From Natronomonas gomsonensis (GTDB taxonomy: Archaea > Halobacteriota > Halobacteria > Halobacteriales > Haloarculaceae): a DNA stretch of 64,000 nucleotides. Position numbers and translations under genes: made by a program. Under the pieces are notes generated by a model, which saw only the letters and a list, made by a program, of their open reading frames with translations, was not told the DNA's origin and ran no database searches. Shown piece after piece: positions 8,584 through 17,801 of this stretch. The stretch's first letter is position 1. The number at the start of each line of letters is the position of its first letter. The DNA is taken from the NCBI RefSeq assembly GCF_013391635.1, contig NZ_JACAWU010000001.1, positions 186,001-250,000 of the forward strand, in the 5' to 3' direction.

Positions 8584-9117
8584 TCAACACGCCATGTTGG
8601 TCGTGGCCCCACGGGAGCGGACCGACCCGTCGGCAGCGAGGAGAACCGCGAAGTTCGAGTCGTTGCAGTCGATTCGCTCCTCGGATACCTCCACAGTCGT
8701 CTCGTGGCGCTCCGAACGGACGTGGACCCGATAGCGGGCGCGGAAGGCGAACCGAATACCGAGATACGCCGAATTGGAGACCGAAACGGTCGTCTCGTAG
8801 AGTTTCTCGCCGTCGGCGACTTCGATAGTGACCGTCGTCTCGACGGGGTCGTCGGTTTCGGCCGCGACGGTGACCCAGTGAGAATCATCGCCCGAGCCGA
8901 CGGCGAGCAGTTCGACGGTCTCCCCGTCGGGAACCGTCCCGGCGTCGAGTTCGTCGAACAGCCACATCAGTCGGAGCGACGCTTGGTCGGAGTCCAACGT
9001 CGAAACGTCGGGATAGGCTCCGACCGTCGAGCGAGCACGGTCGAGACACCCGGCGAGAGACAGGGTACCCCCGACCGGGAGCGCACGGAGGAGTTGGCGG
9101 CGGCGCACACCTGCCAC
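8584..9117 (-). CDS. Tat-exported lipoprotein, function unknown
   Basis: A 177-residue protein beginning with a twin-arginine run (VRRRQLLRALPVGG) and a lipobox LAGC at about residues 21-24, so it should be a membrane-anchored outer-surface lipoprotein. The mature part is a single predicted beta-rich domain with alternating hydrophobic strands (TVTIEVADGEKLYETTVSVS) and two further Cys (CNDSN and the C-terminal Cys). I do not recognise the family. It begins at GTG 9117. The downstream esterase is separated by about 70 bp on the same strand. Confidence 0.65.
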   Translation of the reverse strand: MAGVRRRQLLRALPVGGTLSLAGCLDRARSTVGAYPDVSTLDSDQASLRLMWLFDELDAGTVPDGETVELLAVGSGDDSHWVTVAAETDDPVETTVTIEVADGEKLYETTVSVSNSAYLGIRFAFRARYRVHVRSERHETTVEVSEERIDCNDSNFAVLLAADGSVRSRGATTNMAC

Positions 9118-9157
9118 ATTTCTATCAAGCGGTAAGTATTTTCTTCAGGAAGCGGCC

Positions 9158-9517
9158 TCAGAAATCGATGCGGAGATACGACGTGTCGTTGCGGTAGTTG
9201 TACGCCTCGACGACGGTGCCGGCGGCCGAGAGGACAACAAAGGCGAGTACGACGATGCTCCCGTCGGTCGAGACGTGCCACAGCGCGAACACGACGGTCA
9301 GCCACGCCGCGTTGGCGACGTTGAAAAGCGGGTGATTACGGACCGAATCGAAGGCACTGGCGAGGAGGTACGCGGCGACGAGGACGCTCATCGCGACGAA
9401 CGTCGGCTCCAGCGGTTCGTCGCTGAAGGAGACGGCGAGGCCGACGACGGCGAGGAAGACGACGAGGACGACCAGTCGATACACACTCGCCCGACCGAAG
9501 GGCGTAGACAGCGGCAT
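9158..9517 (-). CDS. Small multi-spanning membrane protein
   Basis: A 119-residue protein from the ATG at 9517 (a start at 9541 would add eight residues) with about four hydrophobic segments: VYRLVVLVVFLAVVGLAVSF, PTFVAMSVLVAAYLLASA, FNVANAAWLTVVFALWHV and GSIVVLAFVVLSAAGTVVEA. The polar C-terminus YNYRNDTSYLRIDF is distinctive. I recognise no family and see no catalytic motif. Confidence 0.6.
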   Translation of the reverse strand: MPLSTPFGRASVYRLVVLVVFLAVVGLAVSFSDEPLEPTFVAMSVLVAAYLLASAFDSVRNHPLFNVANAAWLTVVFALWHVSTDGSIVVLAFVVLSAAGTVVEAYNYRNDTSYLRIDF

Positions 9518-9565
9518 GAACGGAGGTGGCCGCGTGACCACTAATCGTTTGCCGTGTGAGCCCCC

Positions 9566-9793
9566 TCACTCCCGAATCTCGGAGAGCCCTCGGGAATCTC
9601 CTTCCTCGAAGTGGGCGTCGAGATAGTCCAACACCGCCTCGTAGGCCTCGATTTCGGCGGTTCGCTCGGTGGCCGCATCCAGCCGGTCGTCCGCTATCGC
9701 GTCGACTCGCTCGGCCTCGGCGTCCTGCTTTCGTTCTTCGAGGAACGACCGGAGGCGGTCGCTCCTGATTCGGTCTACGTCGGAATCCAACAC
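9566..9793 (-). CDS. Small charged coiled-coil protein, unknown
   Basis: A 75-residue, highly charged protein predicted to be almost entirely helical: DRLRSFLEERKQDAEAERVDAIAD followed by ATERTAEIEAYEAVLDYLDAHF. The only initiators are GTG at 9793 or the next codon TTG. It lies upstream of the small membrane protein on the same strand and downstream of SRP54. Codon use is haloarchaeal, but with no recognised family the gene call is tentative. Confidence 0.5.
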   Translation of the reverse strand: MLDSDVDRIRSDRLRSFLEERKQDAEAERVDAIADDRLDAATERTAEIEAYEAVLDYLDAHFEEGDSRGLSEIRE

Positions 9794-9848
9794 GAACCGC
9801 GTTTCGGACGGCGACGACTTGAAACCGTGGCCGCCGAATCAGAACGCT

Positions 9849-11243
9849 TCAGTCGCCGAACGGCCCCATCCCGCCGAGGCCGCCGCCACCGCCGCCACCG
9901 CCGCCGCCCTGCATCTGTTTCATCATCCGCTGCATGTCGCCGTCGCCCATCCCCTGGAACTGCTTCATCATCCGGCTCATCATCTTGTGCTGTTCGAGCA
10001 ACTCACGGATGGTCTCCTCGTCCTTCCCGGAACCGCGGGCGATGCGCTCGATTTGGCTCTGACCGATGGAGCGGGGGTTCTCCAGTTCGTTCTCGGTCAT
10101 CGAATCCATGATGACATCGAAGTCCCGGAGACGGTCCTGGGTCATGTCCATCGCATCGTCGGGGAGTTGGTCCTTGATGCCGCCGCCCAGCCCCGGAATC
10201 ATGTCCATCACCTGGTCGAGCGGGCCCATCTTGTTCATCGCGTTCATCTGGTTCCGCATGTCCTTCAGGGTGAACTCCCCTTTCATCAAGTCCTCGGGGT
10301 CCCAGTCTTCCTCCTCTTGGGTCTCCTGCATCGCGCGTTCGACCCGCTCGGAGAGCTGTTTGAGGTCGCCCATCCCCAGCAGTCGGGAGATGAAGCCCGA
10401 GGGTTCGAACCGCTCGATGTCGCCGACCTCCTCGCCAGTACCGAGGAAGGCAATCGAGGAATCCGTCTGGTCGACGGCGGCGAGGGCGCCGCCACCTTTC
10501 GCCGTCCCGTCGAGTTTCGTTATCATCACGCCGTCGATACCGACCGAACCGTGGAACCGTTCGGCCTGGTCTTTCGCGCCCTGACCGATTGCGGCGTCTA
10601 AGACGAGCAGGTTCCGATCGGGGTCGACGACCGACTCGATTTGCTCTAACTCCTCGATGAGGTCGTCTTCGAGGGCGTGTCGACCGGCCGTGTCGACGAT
10701 GCGCACGTCGGCGTCTTCCGTCGCTTCGAGGCCCTTCCGGGCGATGTCGACGGGGTCGTCGTTGTCCGGGTCGCCGTAGAAGTCGACCTCGGCACGTTCG
10801 CACATCTGTTTGGCCTGGTCGTAGGCGCCGGGGCGGAAGGTGTCGGTCTGGATGACCGCCGGACGGAGGCCCTTCTTCGAGAACCACCACGCCATCTTCG
10901 CGGCGCTCGTGGTCTTCCCCGACCCCTGAAGGCCAGCGAGCATGATGGTCTGTTCCTCCAGCGGGAGTTCGGTCGACTCGCCGACGAGTTCGACCATCTC
11001 CTCGTAGACGATTTTGAGGACGTGGTCTTTCGCCGTCGTGCCGGCCGGCGGTTCCTCCTGCAGTGCGCGCTCCCGGATGGAGTCCGAGAGGTCCATCACG
11101 AGCGAGACGTCGACGTCGGCGGAGAGCAGGGAGCGTTGAATCTCCTTGACGATCTCCTCGACGTCGTCCTCGCTCAGGGTCGTCTTGCCCTGTAACTTGT
11201 CGAGCGTTCCCCGGAGGGAACTGCCCAAGTCGTCGAGTACCAT
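9849..11243 (-). CDS. srp54: Signal recognition particle 54 kDa protein
   Basis: GTPase of the signal recognition particle, which binds signal sequences and 7S RNA and docks with FtsY. The 464-residue protein has an N domain (1-90), the G domain with P-loop GLQGSGKTT near 105, DTFRPGA, DTAGRH and [11 protein letters not shown], and a Met-rich M domain from about 300 on ([20 protein letters not shown]). The C-terminus ends in an uninterrupted run of nine Gly. Length fits archaeal SRP54. Start is the ATG at 11243; it appears monocistronic. Confidence 0.97.
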   Translation of the reverse strand: MVLDDLGSSLRGTLDKLQGKTTLSEDDVEEIVKEIQRSLLSADVDVSLVMDLSDSIRERALQEEPPAGTTAKDHVLKIVYEEMVELVGESTELPLEEQTIMLAGLQGSGKTTSAAKMAWWFSKKGLRPAVIQTDTFRPGAYDQAKQMCERAEVDFYGDPDNDDPVDIARKGLEATEDADVRIVDTAGRHALEDDLIEELEQIESVVDPDRNLLVLDAAIGQGAKDQAERFHGSVGIDGVMITKLDGTAKGGGALAAVDQTDSSIAFLGTGEEVGDIERFEPSGFISRLLGMGDLKQLSERVERAMQETQEEEDWDPEDLMKGEFTLKDMRNQMNAMNKMGPLDQVMDMIPGLGGGIKDQLPDDAMDMTQDRLRDFDVIMDSMTENELENPRSIGQSQIERIARGSGKDEETIRELLEQHKMMSRMMKQFQGMGDGDMQRMMKQMQGGGGGGGGGGLGGMGPFGD

Positions 11244-11295
11244 TTACACTCCGTACGCTACCCAGCCGGTAAAGGCTTTGTTCGTTGCGACGGCC

Positions 11296-12051
11296 TCAAC
11301 CCCCGGCGAGCCGAGCGTCGAGCGCCGGGACTGCCTCACGACGTACCCATAGCTCGATGGCGGCGGTGCCGAGCAACAGCGGCACCGCGGCGGGCCACAG
11401 GAGACTCGCTGCCGACCCGACCGTATCGCCGCCGGAGGGCTCCGACAGGAAGGACCCGACTTCGACAGCCGCGAAGAGAAGCGGCGAGAGCAACCCGAAT
11501 CGAGCGACGAGCGCGACTGGTAACCCGACCACGAGAAGGGGGCCGAACGCGACGAACGCGAGTTCCGCCAGTGGCGCGACGTACCCGTCGACGCCAATCG
11601 ACCGCGCGACGACGCTGAAATCGTCGCCGCCCGGTGAGAGCACGTGGACCATCCCAGTCCACAGCGCACCGACGACGATACCGGCCGCGAGCGATGCTTC
11701 CGTCGCCGCCGACAGTCGGACCTCGTTGCGGCCGAGCAGTCGCCGACACCCGTATTCGACTCCCCCGGCGACGAGGACACCGGGGAGGACGACGGTGCCG
11801 AGCAGCGATAGCTCGATGGTCACGAGCGGGACGGCGAGGACGGCCGAAAGAACCGGCGCGTACAACCGGAGGGCAACGAAGAGCGCCGCGCCGCCGAGGA
11901 GGGCCGTTCCGACGGCGACGGCCACTGCCGGTCTCGAGGGGAGCGTTCCAATCGCGACCATCTGGAGGCCGAACAGGGCCACCGACACCGCCAGCGTGAC
12001 GGTCGGAGATGGAAGTGGGCTGTCAAACGGAAGAGAATCGAGGAGGGCCAT
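11296..12051 (-). CDS. Polytopic membrane protein, unknown
   Basis: A 251-residue hydrophobic protein with about seven membrane segments, for example VTLAVSVALFGLQMVAIG, AVAVAVGTALLGGAALFVAL, AVLAVPLVTIELSLLGTVVL and ALWTGMVHVLSPGG. The ATG at 12051 is chosen because the reading frame further upstream is only the antisense of the peptidase gene at 12148. It is divergent from that gene, with 96 bp between starts. No family is recognised. Confidence 0.6.
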   Translation of the reverse strand: MALLDSLPFDSPLPSPTVTLAVSVALFGLQMVAIGTLPSRPAVAVAVGTALLGGAALFVALRLYAPVLSAVLAVPLVTIELSLLGTVVLPGVLVAGGVEYGCRRLLGRNEVRLSAATEASLAAGIVVGALWTGMVHVLSPGGDDFSVVARSIGVDGYVAPLAELAFVAFGPLLVVGLPVALVARFGLLSPLLFAAVEVGSFLSEPSGGDTVGSAASLLWPAAVPLLLGTAAIELWVRREAVPALDARLAGG

Positions 12052-12147
12052 ACGCGGCGCATCGGCCGCCGTCGAAATGAGCGTTCGGTCGCTGACCGCG
12101 AGTCCCCCGAGTGAAAGACCTACCACCGCGGCGTCCGACTGACGGAT

Positions 12148-14145
12148 ATGGAGCCGATTCAGGCCGCCGACTATCACGATATCGTTCAGGTGTCGGACCC
12201 CCGGCTGTCGCCCGACGGCGAGACGGTCGCGTTCGTCCACGAGGACCCGGTAGACGACGAGAGCTACGACCGGAACGTCTACACCGTCCCAGCAGACGGC
12301 AGCGCCGACGCCGAACCGTTCACGACCGGCGACAGCGACACCGAGCCGCGCTTTTCGCCGTCCGGCGACCGACTGGCGTTCGTCCGGAGCGACGACGAAA
12401 CCGCCGAGGTGTACGTCGTCCTCACCGACGGCGGCGAGGCCCGACAGGTGACCGACGTGGTCGGCGACGTGTCCTCGATAGCGTGGCGACCGGACGGCGA
12501 GTCGTTGGCGTTCACCCAGCGCGTCACCGAAGCCGAACGCCGGGCGGGTCAGGACCTCGCGGTCGAGGACGACTACGAGCGGGAGACCCCGGACCCTCGC
12601 GTCATCGACCGGATGGTGTACCGTGCCGACCAGCAGTACTTCGACGGAACGCGGAGTCACGTCTACACCGTCGACCTCGATTCGGAGGCGGTAGAACGCC
12701 ACACCGACGGCGACTTCGACTTCGTCTCGCCGACCTTCGGCGACGCGGAGACGCTGTACTACGGCGTCAAACGCGGCGATGAACCCGACGACTCCATCGA
12801 GTACGACATCGATGCCTTCGACCTCGAAACGATGGCCCGCGAGACGGTGACGACGACGACCGCCTGGGAGTTGGACATCGAGGCGACCGCCGACGGAACC
12901 CTCGCCTACCCCTACACCGAACCCGACCGGCCGACCATCCGACAGCGGGAAATCGAGGTGTTCGACCGCGATACAGACACAGCGGTCCGACCGACCACAG
13001 GCATCGACCGCATGGCCGGCGCCTTCGCCTTCGACGGCGACTCGCTGCTGTTCTCGACGCCCGACGAAGGCCACCGGACGGTTCGGCGCGCGGCGGTCGA
13101 AGACACCGACGCCGAGGACATCGAGGTCGTCGTCAGCGAGGGCGACGTGACGGCCTTCGATGCCCGCGACGGCAGCGTCGTCGCGACGAAAAGCGAGTGG
13201 AATCACCGCGGCGACGTGTTCCTGACCGAAGAAGGCGATGAGCGCCGGCTTACGACCGTCAACGACGAGTATCTCGACACCCACCACGTCGCCGAACCAG
13301 AGGAAATCCGCTTCGAGAGCGACGACGGCGTCGAGATACAGGGGTGGGTGCTTCATCCCCCGGAGTTCGACGAGAGCGAGACCCACCCCCTCGCCGTCGA
13401 GATTCACGGCGGCCCCCACGCGATGTGGTCGACGGCCGGAACGATGTGGCACGAATTCCAGACGCTCGCGGCCCGCGGCTACGTCGTCTTCTGGTCGAAC
13501 CCACGTGGGTCGACCGGCTACGGCGAGTCGTTCATGGCCGCCATCGAACGCGACTGGGGAGCGGTGACGAGTCGGGACGTGCTCGCCGGTGTCGACGAAG
13601 TGTGCGAACGCGACTACGTCGACGACGCCCAGCAGTTCCTCACCGGCGGCTCCTTCGGCGGGTACATGACCGGCTGGCTAATCGGCCACACCGACCGCTT
13701 CGCCGGCGCGGTCGCCCAGCGCGGCGTCTACGAACTCACCTCCTTCTACGGGTCGACCGACGCCTTCCACCTCGTCGAGTGGGACTTCGACGCGACGCCG
13801 TGGGAGGACCCCGAGTTCCTCTGGGAGCACTCACCAGCGGGCCACGTCGAATCGGTCGAGACGCCGACGCTCGTCGTCCACGCCGACGACGACTACCGCG
13901 TCCCCGTCAACAACGGCGAACTGTTCTACCTGTTCCTCCGCAAGCAGGGCGTCGACACCCGACTCGTCCGCTACCCTCGCGAGGGCCACGAACTGTCTCG
14001 GTCCGGCGAACCCGACCACGTCGTCGACCGGCTGGAGCGCATCGCCCGCTGGTTCGACGGTTACTCCGAGTACCACGACGCTCCACCGGCGCTCGAACGG
14101 GGCGACGACGGTCTCTCGGGGAGCGAAAACGGCGACGGAGCGTAA
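12148..14145 (+). CDS. Prolyl oligopeptidase family (S9) serine peptidase
   Basis: A 665-residue cytoplasmic peptidase of the acylaminoacyl-peptidase/DPP group. Residues 1-380 form a WD40-like beta-propeller (repeats such as DPRLSPDGETVAFVHEDP and PRFSPSGDRLAFVRSDD). The C-terminal alpha/beta hydrolase carries the triad Ser502 (GGSFGGYM), Asp582 (HADDDYRVP) and His614 (EGHELS). No signal peptide is seen. It probably trims or recycles short peptides. The flanking LysE-type exporter starts 48 bp downstream and could be co-transcribed. Confidence 0.92.
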   Translation: MEPIQAADYHDIVQVSDPRLSPDGETVAFVHEDPVDDESYDRNVYTVPADGSADAEPFTTGDSDTEPRFSPSGDRLAFVRSDDETAEVYVVLTDGGEARQVTDVVGDVSSIAWRPDGESLAFTQRVTEAERRAGQDLAVEDDYERETPDPRVIDRMVYRADQQYFDGTRSHVYTVDLDSEAVERHTDGDFDFVSPTFGDAETLYYGVKRGDEPDDSIEYDIDAFDLETMARETVTTTTAWELDIEATADGTLAYPYTEPDRPTIRQREIEVFDRDTDTAVRPTTGIDRMAGAFAFDGDSLLFSTPDEGHRTVRRAAVEDTDAEDIEVVVSEGDVTAFDARDGSVVATKSEWNHRGDVFLTEEGDERRLTTVNDEYLDTHHVAEPEEIRFESDDGVEIQGWVLHPPEFDESETHPLAVEIHGGPHAMWSTAGTMWHEFQTLAARGYVVFWSNPRGSTGYGESFMAAIERDWGAVTSRDVLAGVDEVCERDYVDDAQQFLTGGSFGGYMTGWLIGHTDRFAGAVAQRGVYELTSFYGSTDAFHLVEWDFDATPWEDPEFLWEHSPAGHVESVETPTLVVHADDDYRVPVNNGELFYLFLRKQGVDTRLVRYPREGHELSRSGEPDHVVDRLERIARWFDGYSEYHDAPPALERGDDGLSGSENGDGA

Positions 14146-14193
14146 CGTCGCCGCAGTCGACAGCGATTTGACCGAACGCGAAAACCGATAGAC

Positions 14194-14769
14194 GTGTTCG
14201 AGGCCGCCACGCTCGCGGTGTATCTGACCGCCGCTGTCGCCCTGATTCTGACGCCGGGGCCGGATACGGCGTACGTCCTCGCACGCGGCGCCGGCGAGGG
14301 CCGACGCGCCGGCGTCCTCTCTGCACTCGGCGTCTCGACGGGGATTCTCGTCCACACCGCCGCGGCGGCGTTCGGCCTCGCCACGCTGTTTTTCGCCGTC
14401 CCCGAGGCCCGAATCGTCGTCGTCACGCTCGGTGCCGTCTACCTCGCGTACCTCGGCGTGCAGTCGCTTCGCGCCGCCGACGGCGACACACGGGAGTCGA
14501 CGGCCGGAAACCCCTTCCTGCAGGGGCTGACGGTCAACGTGTTGAACCCCCAAGTCGCGCTGTTCTTCCTCGCCTTTCTACCCGGGTTCGCTCCCGAGGC
14601 GAATCCCGCTGCTGGCATGCTGATACTCGGCGCGCTGTACGCCGTCATCACCGCCGCCTATCTCGGCTGTGTCGGTGCACTCTCGGGACAGTTCGGCGGC
14701 GACAGCCCGTGGCTGCAGCGCATCTCGGGGGTCGTCCTGCTCGGAATCGCCTGCTGGCTCGTTTTGTAG
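14194..14769 (+). CDS. LysE/RhtB-family amino acid exporter
   Basis: A 191-residue membrane protein with the family hallmark TPGPD after the first helix (ALILTPGPDTAYVLARG), the FGLATLFFAVPEA and YLAYLGVQSLR segments, and NVLNPQVALFFLAFLPGF, a conserved RhtB stretch. Six helices are expected. It starts with GTG. It would export amino acids or derivatives; pairing with a peptidase upstream suggests relief of peptide-derived amino acid overload, which is inference. Confidence 0.88.
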   Translation: MFEAATLAVYLTAAVALILTPGPDTAYVLARGAGEGRRAGVLSALGVSTGILVHTAAAAFGLATLFFAVPEARIVVVTLGAVYLAYLGVQSLRAADGDTRESTAGNPFLQGLTVNVLNPQVALFFLAFLPGFAPEANPAAGMLILGALYAVITAAYLGCVGALSGQFGGDSPWLQRISGVVLLGIACWLVL

Positions 14770-14804
14770 TGCCTTCGACCCGAAAACAGAGGGCACGGCT
14801 GAGG

Positions 14805-14813
14805 TTTATATAT
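14805..14813 (+). promoter_or_regulatory. Strong TATA box with no protein gene downstream
   Basis: TTTATATAT lies 35 nt after the LysE-family stop codon and reads toward a convergent gene, so it does not serve either neighbour. It would start transcription near 14835. Confidence 0.45.
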
Positions 14814-14821
14814 GGAGCCGC

Positions 14822-14917
14822 GGCCACCGACGGCCGTGACGTAACCCGAACCCGCGGCGAACACGGCGAGAGTCCGGTGGCCCGCCGCGGGAACGCGCTG
14901 TCGTGTCCGACCACCGG
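14822..14917 (+). ncRNA. Candidate structured small RNA
   Basis: Downstream of the TATA box at 14805 the sequence has a perfect 9-bp stem, CCCGCGGCG (14851-14859) with CGCCGCGGG (14883-14891). A competing 8-bp helix pairs GGCCACCG (14822-14829) with CGGTGGCC (14875-14882), and CCGGTGG (14874-14880) can also pair with CCACCGG (14911-14917). No open reading frame of merit fits. It might alternatively be a two-way terminator between convergent genes. I recognise no RNA family. Confidence 0.3.
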
Positions 14918-14920
14918 CTG

Positions 14921-15754
14921 TCAGCCCAACCGAATCGGTTCGCTCGTCGGTTCGATTGACACCGAAACCGACTCACCGACCGAGAAGTCGTGGCCATCGT
15001 GGAAGACGAGTTTCGCGCCGAACGGTACCTGCGAGGCGAACAGCGATAGCCCCGTCGCTCGGACATCGTTGGCGTAAACGGCCACGTCCTCCCAGCGAAG
15101 GCCCCGTCCCGTCGCCTCGCCGATGGTCGTTCCGAGCAGCGACACCGACCCCTCGTGTTGGCGTAGCGCTCCGCCACCGGCGTAGTGGGGAAGCCCACCA
15201 TCAAGCGGAACCCCCTCGTCGCTGGACAGCGCCGCGAACCCCTCCACCGAGTACGTCGGCCCGTCGAGTGAGACGTGGGTCGGCCCCGTCTCCAGCACTT
15301 CGCCGGTACCGTCCCACGGCACGCCAGCGACGGCCACGTCCAACTCCAACGGCAGCGACCCCGAGGCACGCCGGAGGTTCTGGTCGTGGCTCCGAAATCC
15401 GAGGTGGACGTGGTTGTCGACCCACTGGCCGAAAAAGCCCGAGCGGACGAGCGTGCCGAGCGACTCGCCGACTGCGACCGACTCGCCCGCTGAAACCGCC
15501 GGGTCGACGTGGAGGATGCGGGCAACCACGTTGCCACAGTCGACGAGTATCAGGTGGTCCTCGTCGATGGCGTACGGTTTCGGCGGGCAGCGAACCGTTC
15601 GCGTCTCGATGACTTCACCGGCGACTGGCGAGACGGCCTCGTCGGAGCCGGGGTAGAAATCGACGGCACAGCCGCGGTCGTGTGCCGGGTACGGCGAGTT
15701 GTACAGCGAGAACCGCTCGTAGCGTTCGACGACCGACGCCGGCAGCGTCACCAT
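14921..15754 (-). CDS. Duplicated-hybrid-motif (M23/LytM-like) protein
   Basis: A 277-residue protein whose first 130 residues resemble the M23 peptidase/lysostaphin-type barrel: AHDRGCAVDFYPG (His25, Asp32), VSPVAGEVIETR, and HVHLGF (His115, His117). The spacing of the first His-Asp pair is longer than the canonical HxxxD, so metal binding may be altered. The second half is an unrecognised beta-rich region ending SVSIEPTSEPIRLG. There is no signal peptide, which is odd for a cell-wall peptidase; archaea lack peptidoglycan, so a carrier or non-enzymatic role is possible. Confidence 0.6.
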   Translation of the reverse strand: MVTLPASVVERYERFSLYNSPYPAHDRGCAVDFYPGSDEAVSPVAGEVIETRTVRCPPKPYAIDEDHLILVDCGNVVARILHVDPAVSAGESVAVGESLGTLVRSGFFGQWVDNHVHLGFRSHDQNLRRASGSLPLELDVAVAGVPWDGTGEVLETGPTHVSLDGPTYSVEGFAALSSDEGVPLDGGLPHYAGGGALRQHEGSVSLLGTTIGEATGRGLRWEDVAVYANDVRATGLSLFASQVPFGAKLVFHDGHDFSVGESVSVSIEPTSEPIRLG

Positions 15755-15805
15755 ACCCCGGCTTCGGGCCGGGCCGTTTTAGCCCCGTCGTCACCAACTC
15801 GACCC

Positions 15806-16504
15806 ATGCGCGTCGTTCGAGGCCGAAGGGGAGACGTGAACGCCGACCGGGAGGTCGGAGCCGCGCTCTCGGCTGGCGTCGAGGCGACCGGCGAACCGGC
15901 GCTCCGCGTTTGGGCGCCGCACCGACAGGTCGCCTTCGGCCGCCGCGACGCCGCGGCCGACGGTTACGACCGCGCTCGGGAGGCCGCCCGACAACGGGAC
16001 TACGCGGTCGTCGAACGCGAGGTCGGCGGCCGTGCGGTCGCCTACACCGGTTCTGTCGTCGCGTTCTCCTCCGTCGTCCCGAATCGAGAGGGCGAAGGTA
16101 TCAGTGACCGATACGACGCCGCGACCGACCGGCTGAAACGCGCCCTTCGGTCGCTGGGGGCGACGGTCCGCGACGGCGAACCCGACGGTGCGTTCTGTCC
16201 CGGCGACCACTCCCTACAGGGGGTGGGGAAAATCGCCGGCATCGCCCAGCGCGTCCGCCGCGAAACCGCGACCGTCGGCGGCTGTATCGTCGTCCGAGCG
16301 GCCGACGAATCCGCCATCGCCGACGTACTCACGCCGGTGTACGACGCCCTCGGTGCGCGGTTCGACCCCAAGTCGGTCGGCAGCGTCGAAGCGGCTGGCG
16401 GACCCGGCGCCCCCGAGGCGGTCGTCGACGCCGTCGAGTCGGCGTTCGTCGGGGAGCGACGCGTCGAGCGCGTCGCGGCGGAGGGCGTACTCCGTGACGT
16501 TTAG
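15806..16504 (+). CDS. Lipoate/biotin-protein-ligase-family protein
   Basis: A 232-residue BPL/LplA-fold protein. The region VEREVGGRAVAYTGSVVAFS matches the glycine-rich ligand loop of lipoate ligases, and LQGVGKIAGIAQRVRRETA contains the Lys that contacts the lipoyl-AMP carbonyl. It would attach lipoate, octanoate or a similar cofactor to a protein lysine. The C-terminal accessory domain of bacterial LplA is lacking, as in many archaeal two-part ligases. The ATG at 15806 is the first in the conserved region. It precedes pyrC by 25 bp. Confidence 0.8.
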   Translation: MRVVRGRRGDVNADREVGAALSAGVEATGEPALRVWAPHRQVAFGRRDAAADGYDRAREAARQRDYAVVEREVGGRAVAYTGSVVAFSSVVPNREGEGISDRYDAATDRLKRALRSLGATVRDGEPDGAFCPGDHSLQGVGKIAGIAQRVRRETATVGGCIVVRAADESAIADVLTPVYDALGARFDPKSVGSVEAAGGPGAPEAVVDAVESAFVGERRVERVAAEGVLRDV

Positions 16505-16529
16505 GAGTCGGCCCCCCGGAGTCGAAGTA

Positions 16530-17792
16530 ATGCTCATCCGGAACGCGACGCTCGCTGACGGCCGGGTTCGTGACGTGCTCGTCGACGGCGAAACCATCGC
16601 CGAGGTCGGGGAAGGACTCGACGCCGAGGGAGACGTACTGGACGCCGACGGAAAGCGCCTTCTCCCGGGGATGATAGACGCCCACGTCCACTTCCGCGAG
16701 CCGGGATACGCCCACAAGGAGACGTGGACGACAGGGTCGCGGAGCGCCGCCGCTGGCGGCGTGACGACGGTGTTCGACCAGCCGAACACCGACCCGCCGA
16801 CGATAGACACCGCGAGTTTCGAGGCGAAGGCCCGATTGGCGCGGAAATCGGCCATCGACTACGGCATCAACGGCGGCGTCACCGAGGCGTGGAACCCCGA
16901 GGAACTGTTCGAGGAACCCATCGCCGCGCTCGGAGAGGTGTTCCTCGCGGACTCGACCGGCGAGATGGGTATCGACGCCGACCTCTTCGAGGACGCCCTC
17001 GAAGAGGCCGAGGCGGCGGGCGTGAAAGTGACCGTTCACGCCGAAGATGCGACGCTGTTTGACGAGGCGGCCACAGAACGCGACGACGCCGATGCGTGGA
17101 GCGCCTACCGTACCGCCGAGGCCGAAATCGAAGCCATCGACCGCGCCTGTGCCGTTGCGAACGGCCTCGACTCGGAGATTCACATCGCCCACACCTCGAC
17201 GCCGGAGGGCGCCGACATCGCCGACGAGGCGGGGATGACCTGTGAGGCGACGCCGCATCACCTCTTTCTCTCCCGTGCGGACCTCGAAGAACTCGGAACG
17301 TTCGGCCGGATGAACCCGCCGCTTCGGAGCGAGCGGCGACGAGACGGGCTGTTCGAGCGACTCGTCGACGGCACCGTCGACATCGTCGCGACCGACCACG
17401 CTCCCCACACCCGCGAGGAGAAAGACGCCAGCATCTGGGACGCGCCGAGCGGCGTCCCCGGCGTCGAGACTGCCCTCCCGCTGTTGTTAGAGGAAGCCCG
17501 GAAGGGAGCCATCGACTACGAGCGCGTCCGGGACGTGACCGCTGCGAACGTCGCCGATATCTTCGAGTTACCGAACAAGGGCCGCATCGAGGCGGGCAAC
17601 GACGCCGACCTCGTGTTGTTCGACCCCGATGTGAGCGTACCGGTTCGCGGCGAGAAACTCCACTCGAAGTGCGGGTGGACGCCGTTCGAGGGTCACGAGG
17701 CCGTCTTCCCCGAGTTGACGATGGTTCGGGGGAACGTCGTCTACGACGACGGCGAGTTCGGTGAAGGGAGCGGCGAGAACGTCCGCGAGTAG
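16530..17792 (+). CDS. pyrC: Dihydroorotase
   Basis: Zinc amidohydrolase of pyrimidine synthesis that closes carbamoyl-aspartate to dihydroorotate. The 420-residue protein shows DAHVHFREPGY (His52 and His54, metal ligands), TVFDQPNTDPPT, EIHIAHTSTPEGAD with a further His ligand, and ATDHAPHT at about 287-294. Length suits the class I enzymes. The ATG at 16530 begins MLIRNATLADG, the usual beta-sandwich N-terminus; sequence upstream belongs to the preceding gene. It converges with the gene at 17802. Confidence 0.95.
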   Translation: MLIRNATLADGRVRDVLVDGETIAEVGEGLDAEGDVLDADGKRLLPGMIDAHVHFREPGYAHKETWTTGSRSAAAGGVTTVFDQPNTDPPTIDTASFEAKARLARKSAIDYGINGGVTEAWNPEELFEEPIAALGEVFLADSTGEMGIDADLFEDALEEAEAAGVKVTVHAEDATLFDEAATERDDADAWSAYRTAEAEIEAIDRACAVANGLDSEIHIAHTSTPEGADIADEAGMTCEATPHHLFLSRADLEELGTFGRMNPPLRSERRRDGLFERLVDGTVDIVATDHAPHTREEKDASIWDAPSGVPGVETALPLLLEEARKGAIDYERVRDVTAANVADIFELPNKGRIEAGNDADLVLFDPDVSVPVRGEKLHSKCGWTPFEGHEAVFPELTMVRGNVVYDDGEFGEGSGENVRE

Positions 17793-17801
17793 CCGAGCGG
17801 G

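Noticed and set aside
9870-9910. Glycine-codon run in srp54 as a possible slippage or truncation site
   Set aside because: Gly-rich C-terminal tails are plausible in haloarchaeal SRP54; the frame is intact and the codons are mixed.
11296-13452. A 718-codon minus-strand open frame
   Set aside because: Only its last 251 codons look like a protein; the rest is antisense of the S9 peptidase propeller, which has clear motifs on the plus strand.
16188-16529. Upstream extension of the dihydroorotase frame
   Set aside because: It overlaps the lipoate-ligase-like gene and lacks conserved sequence; MLIRNATLADG at 16530 is the usual N-terminus.
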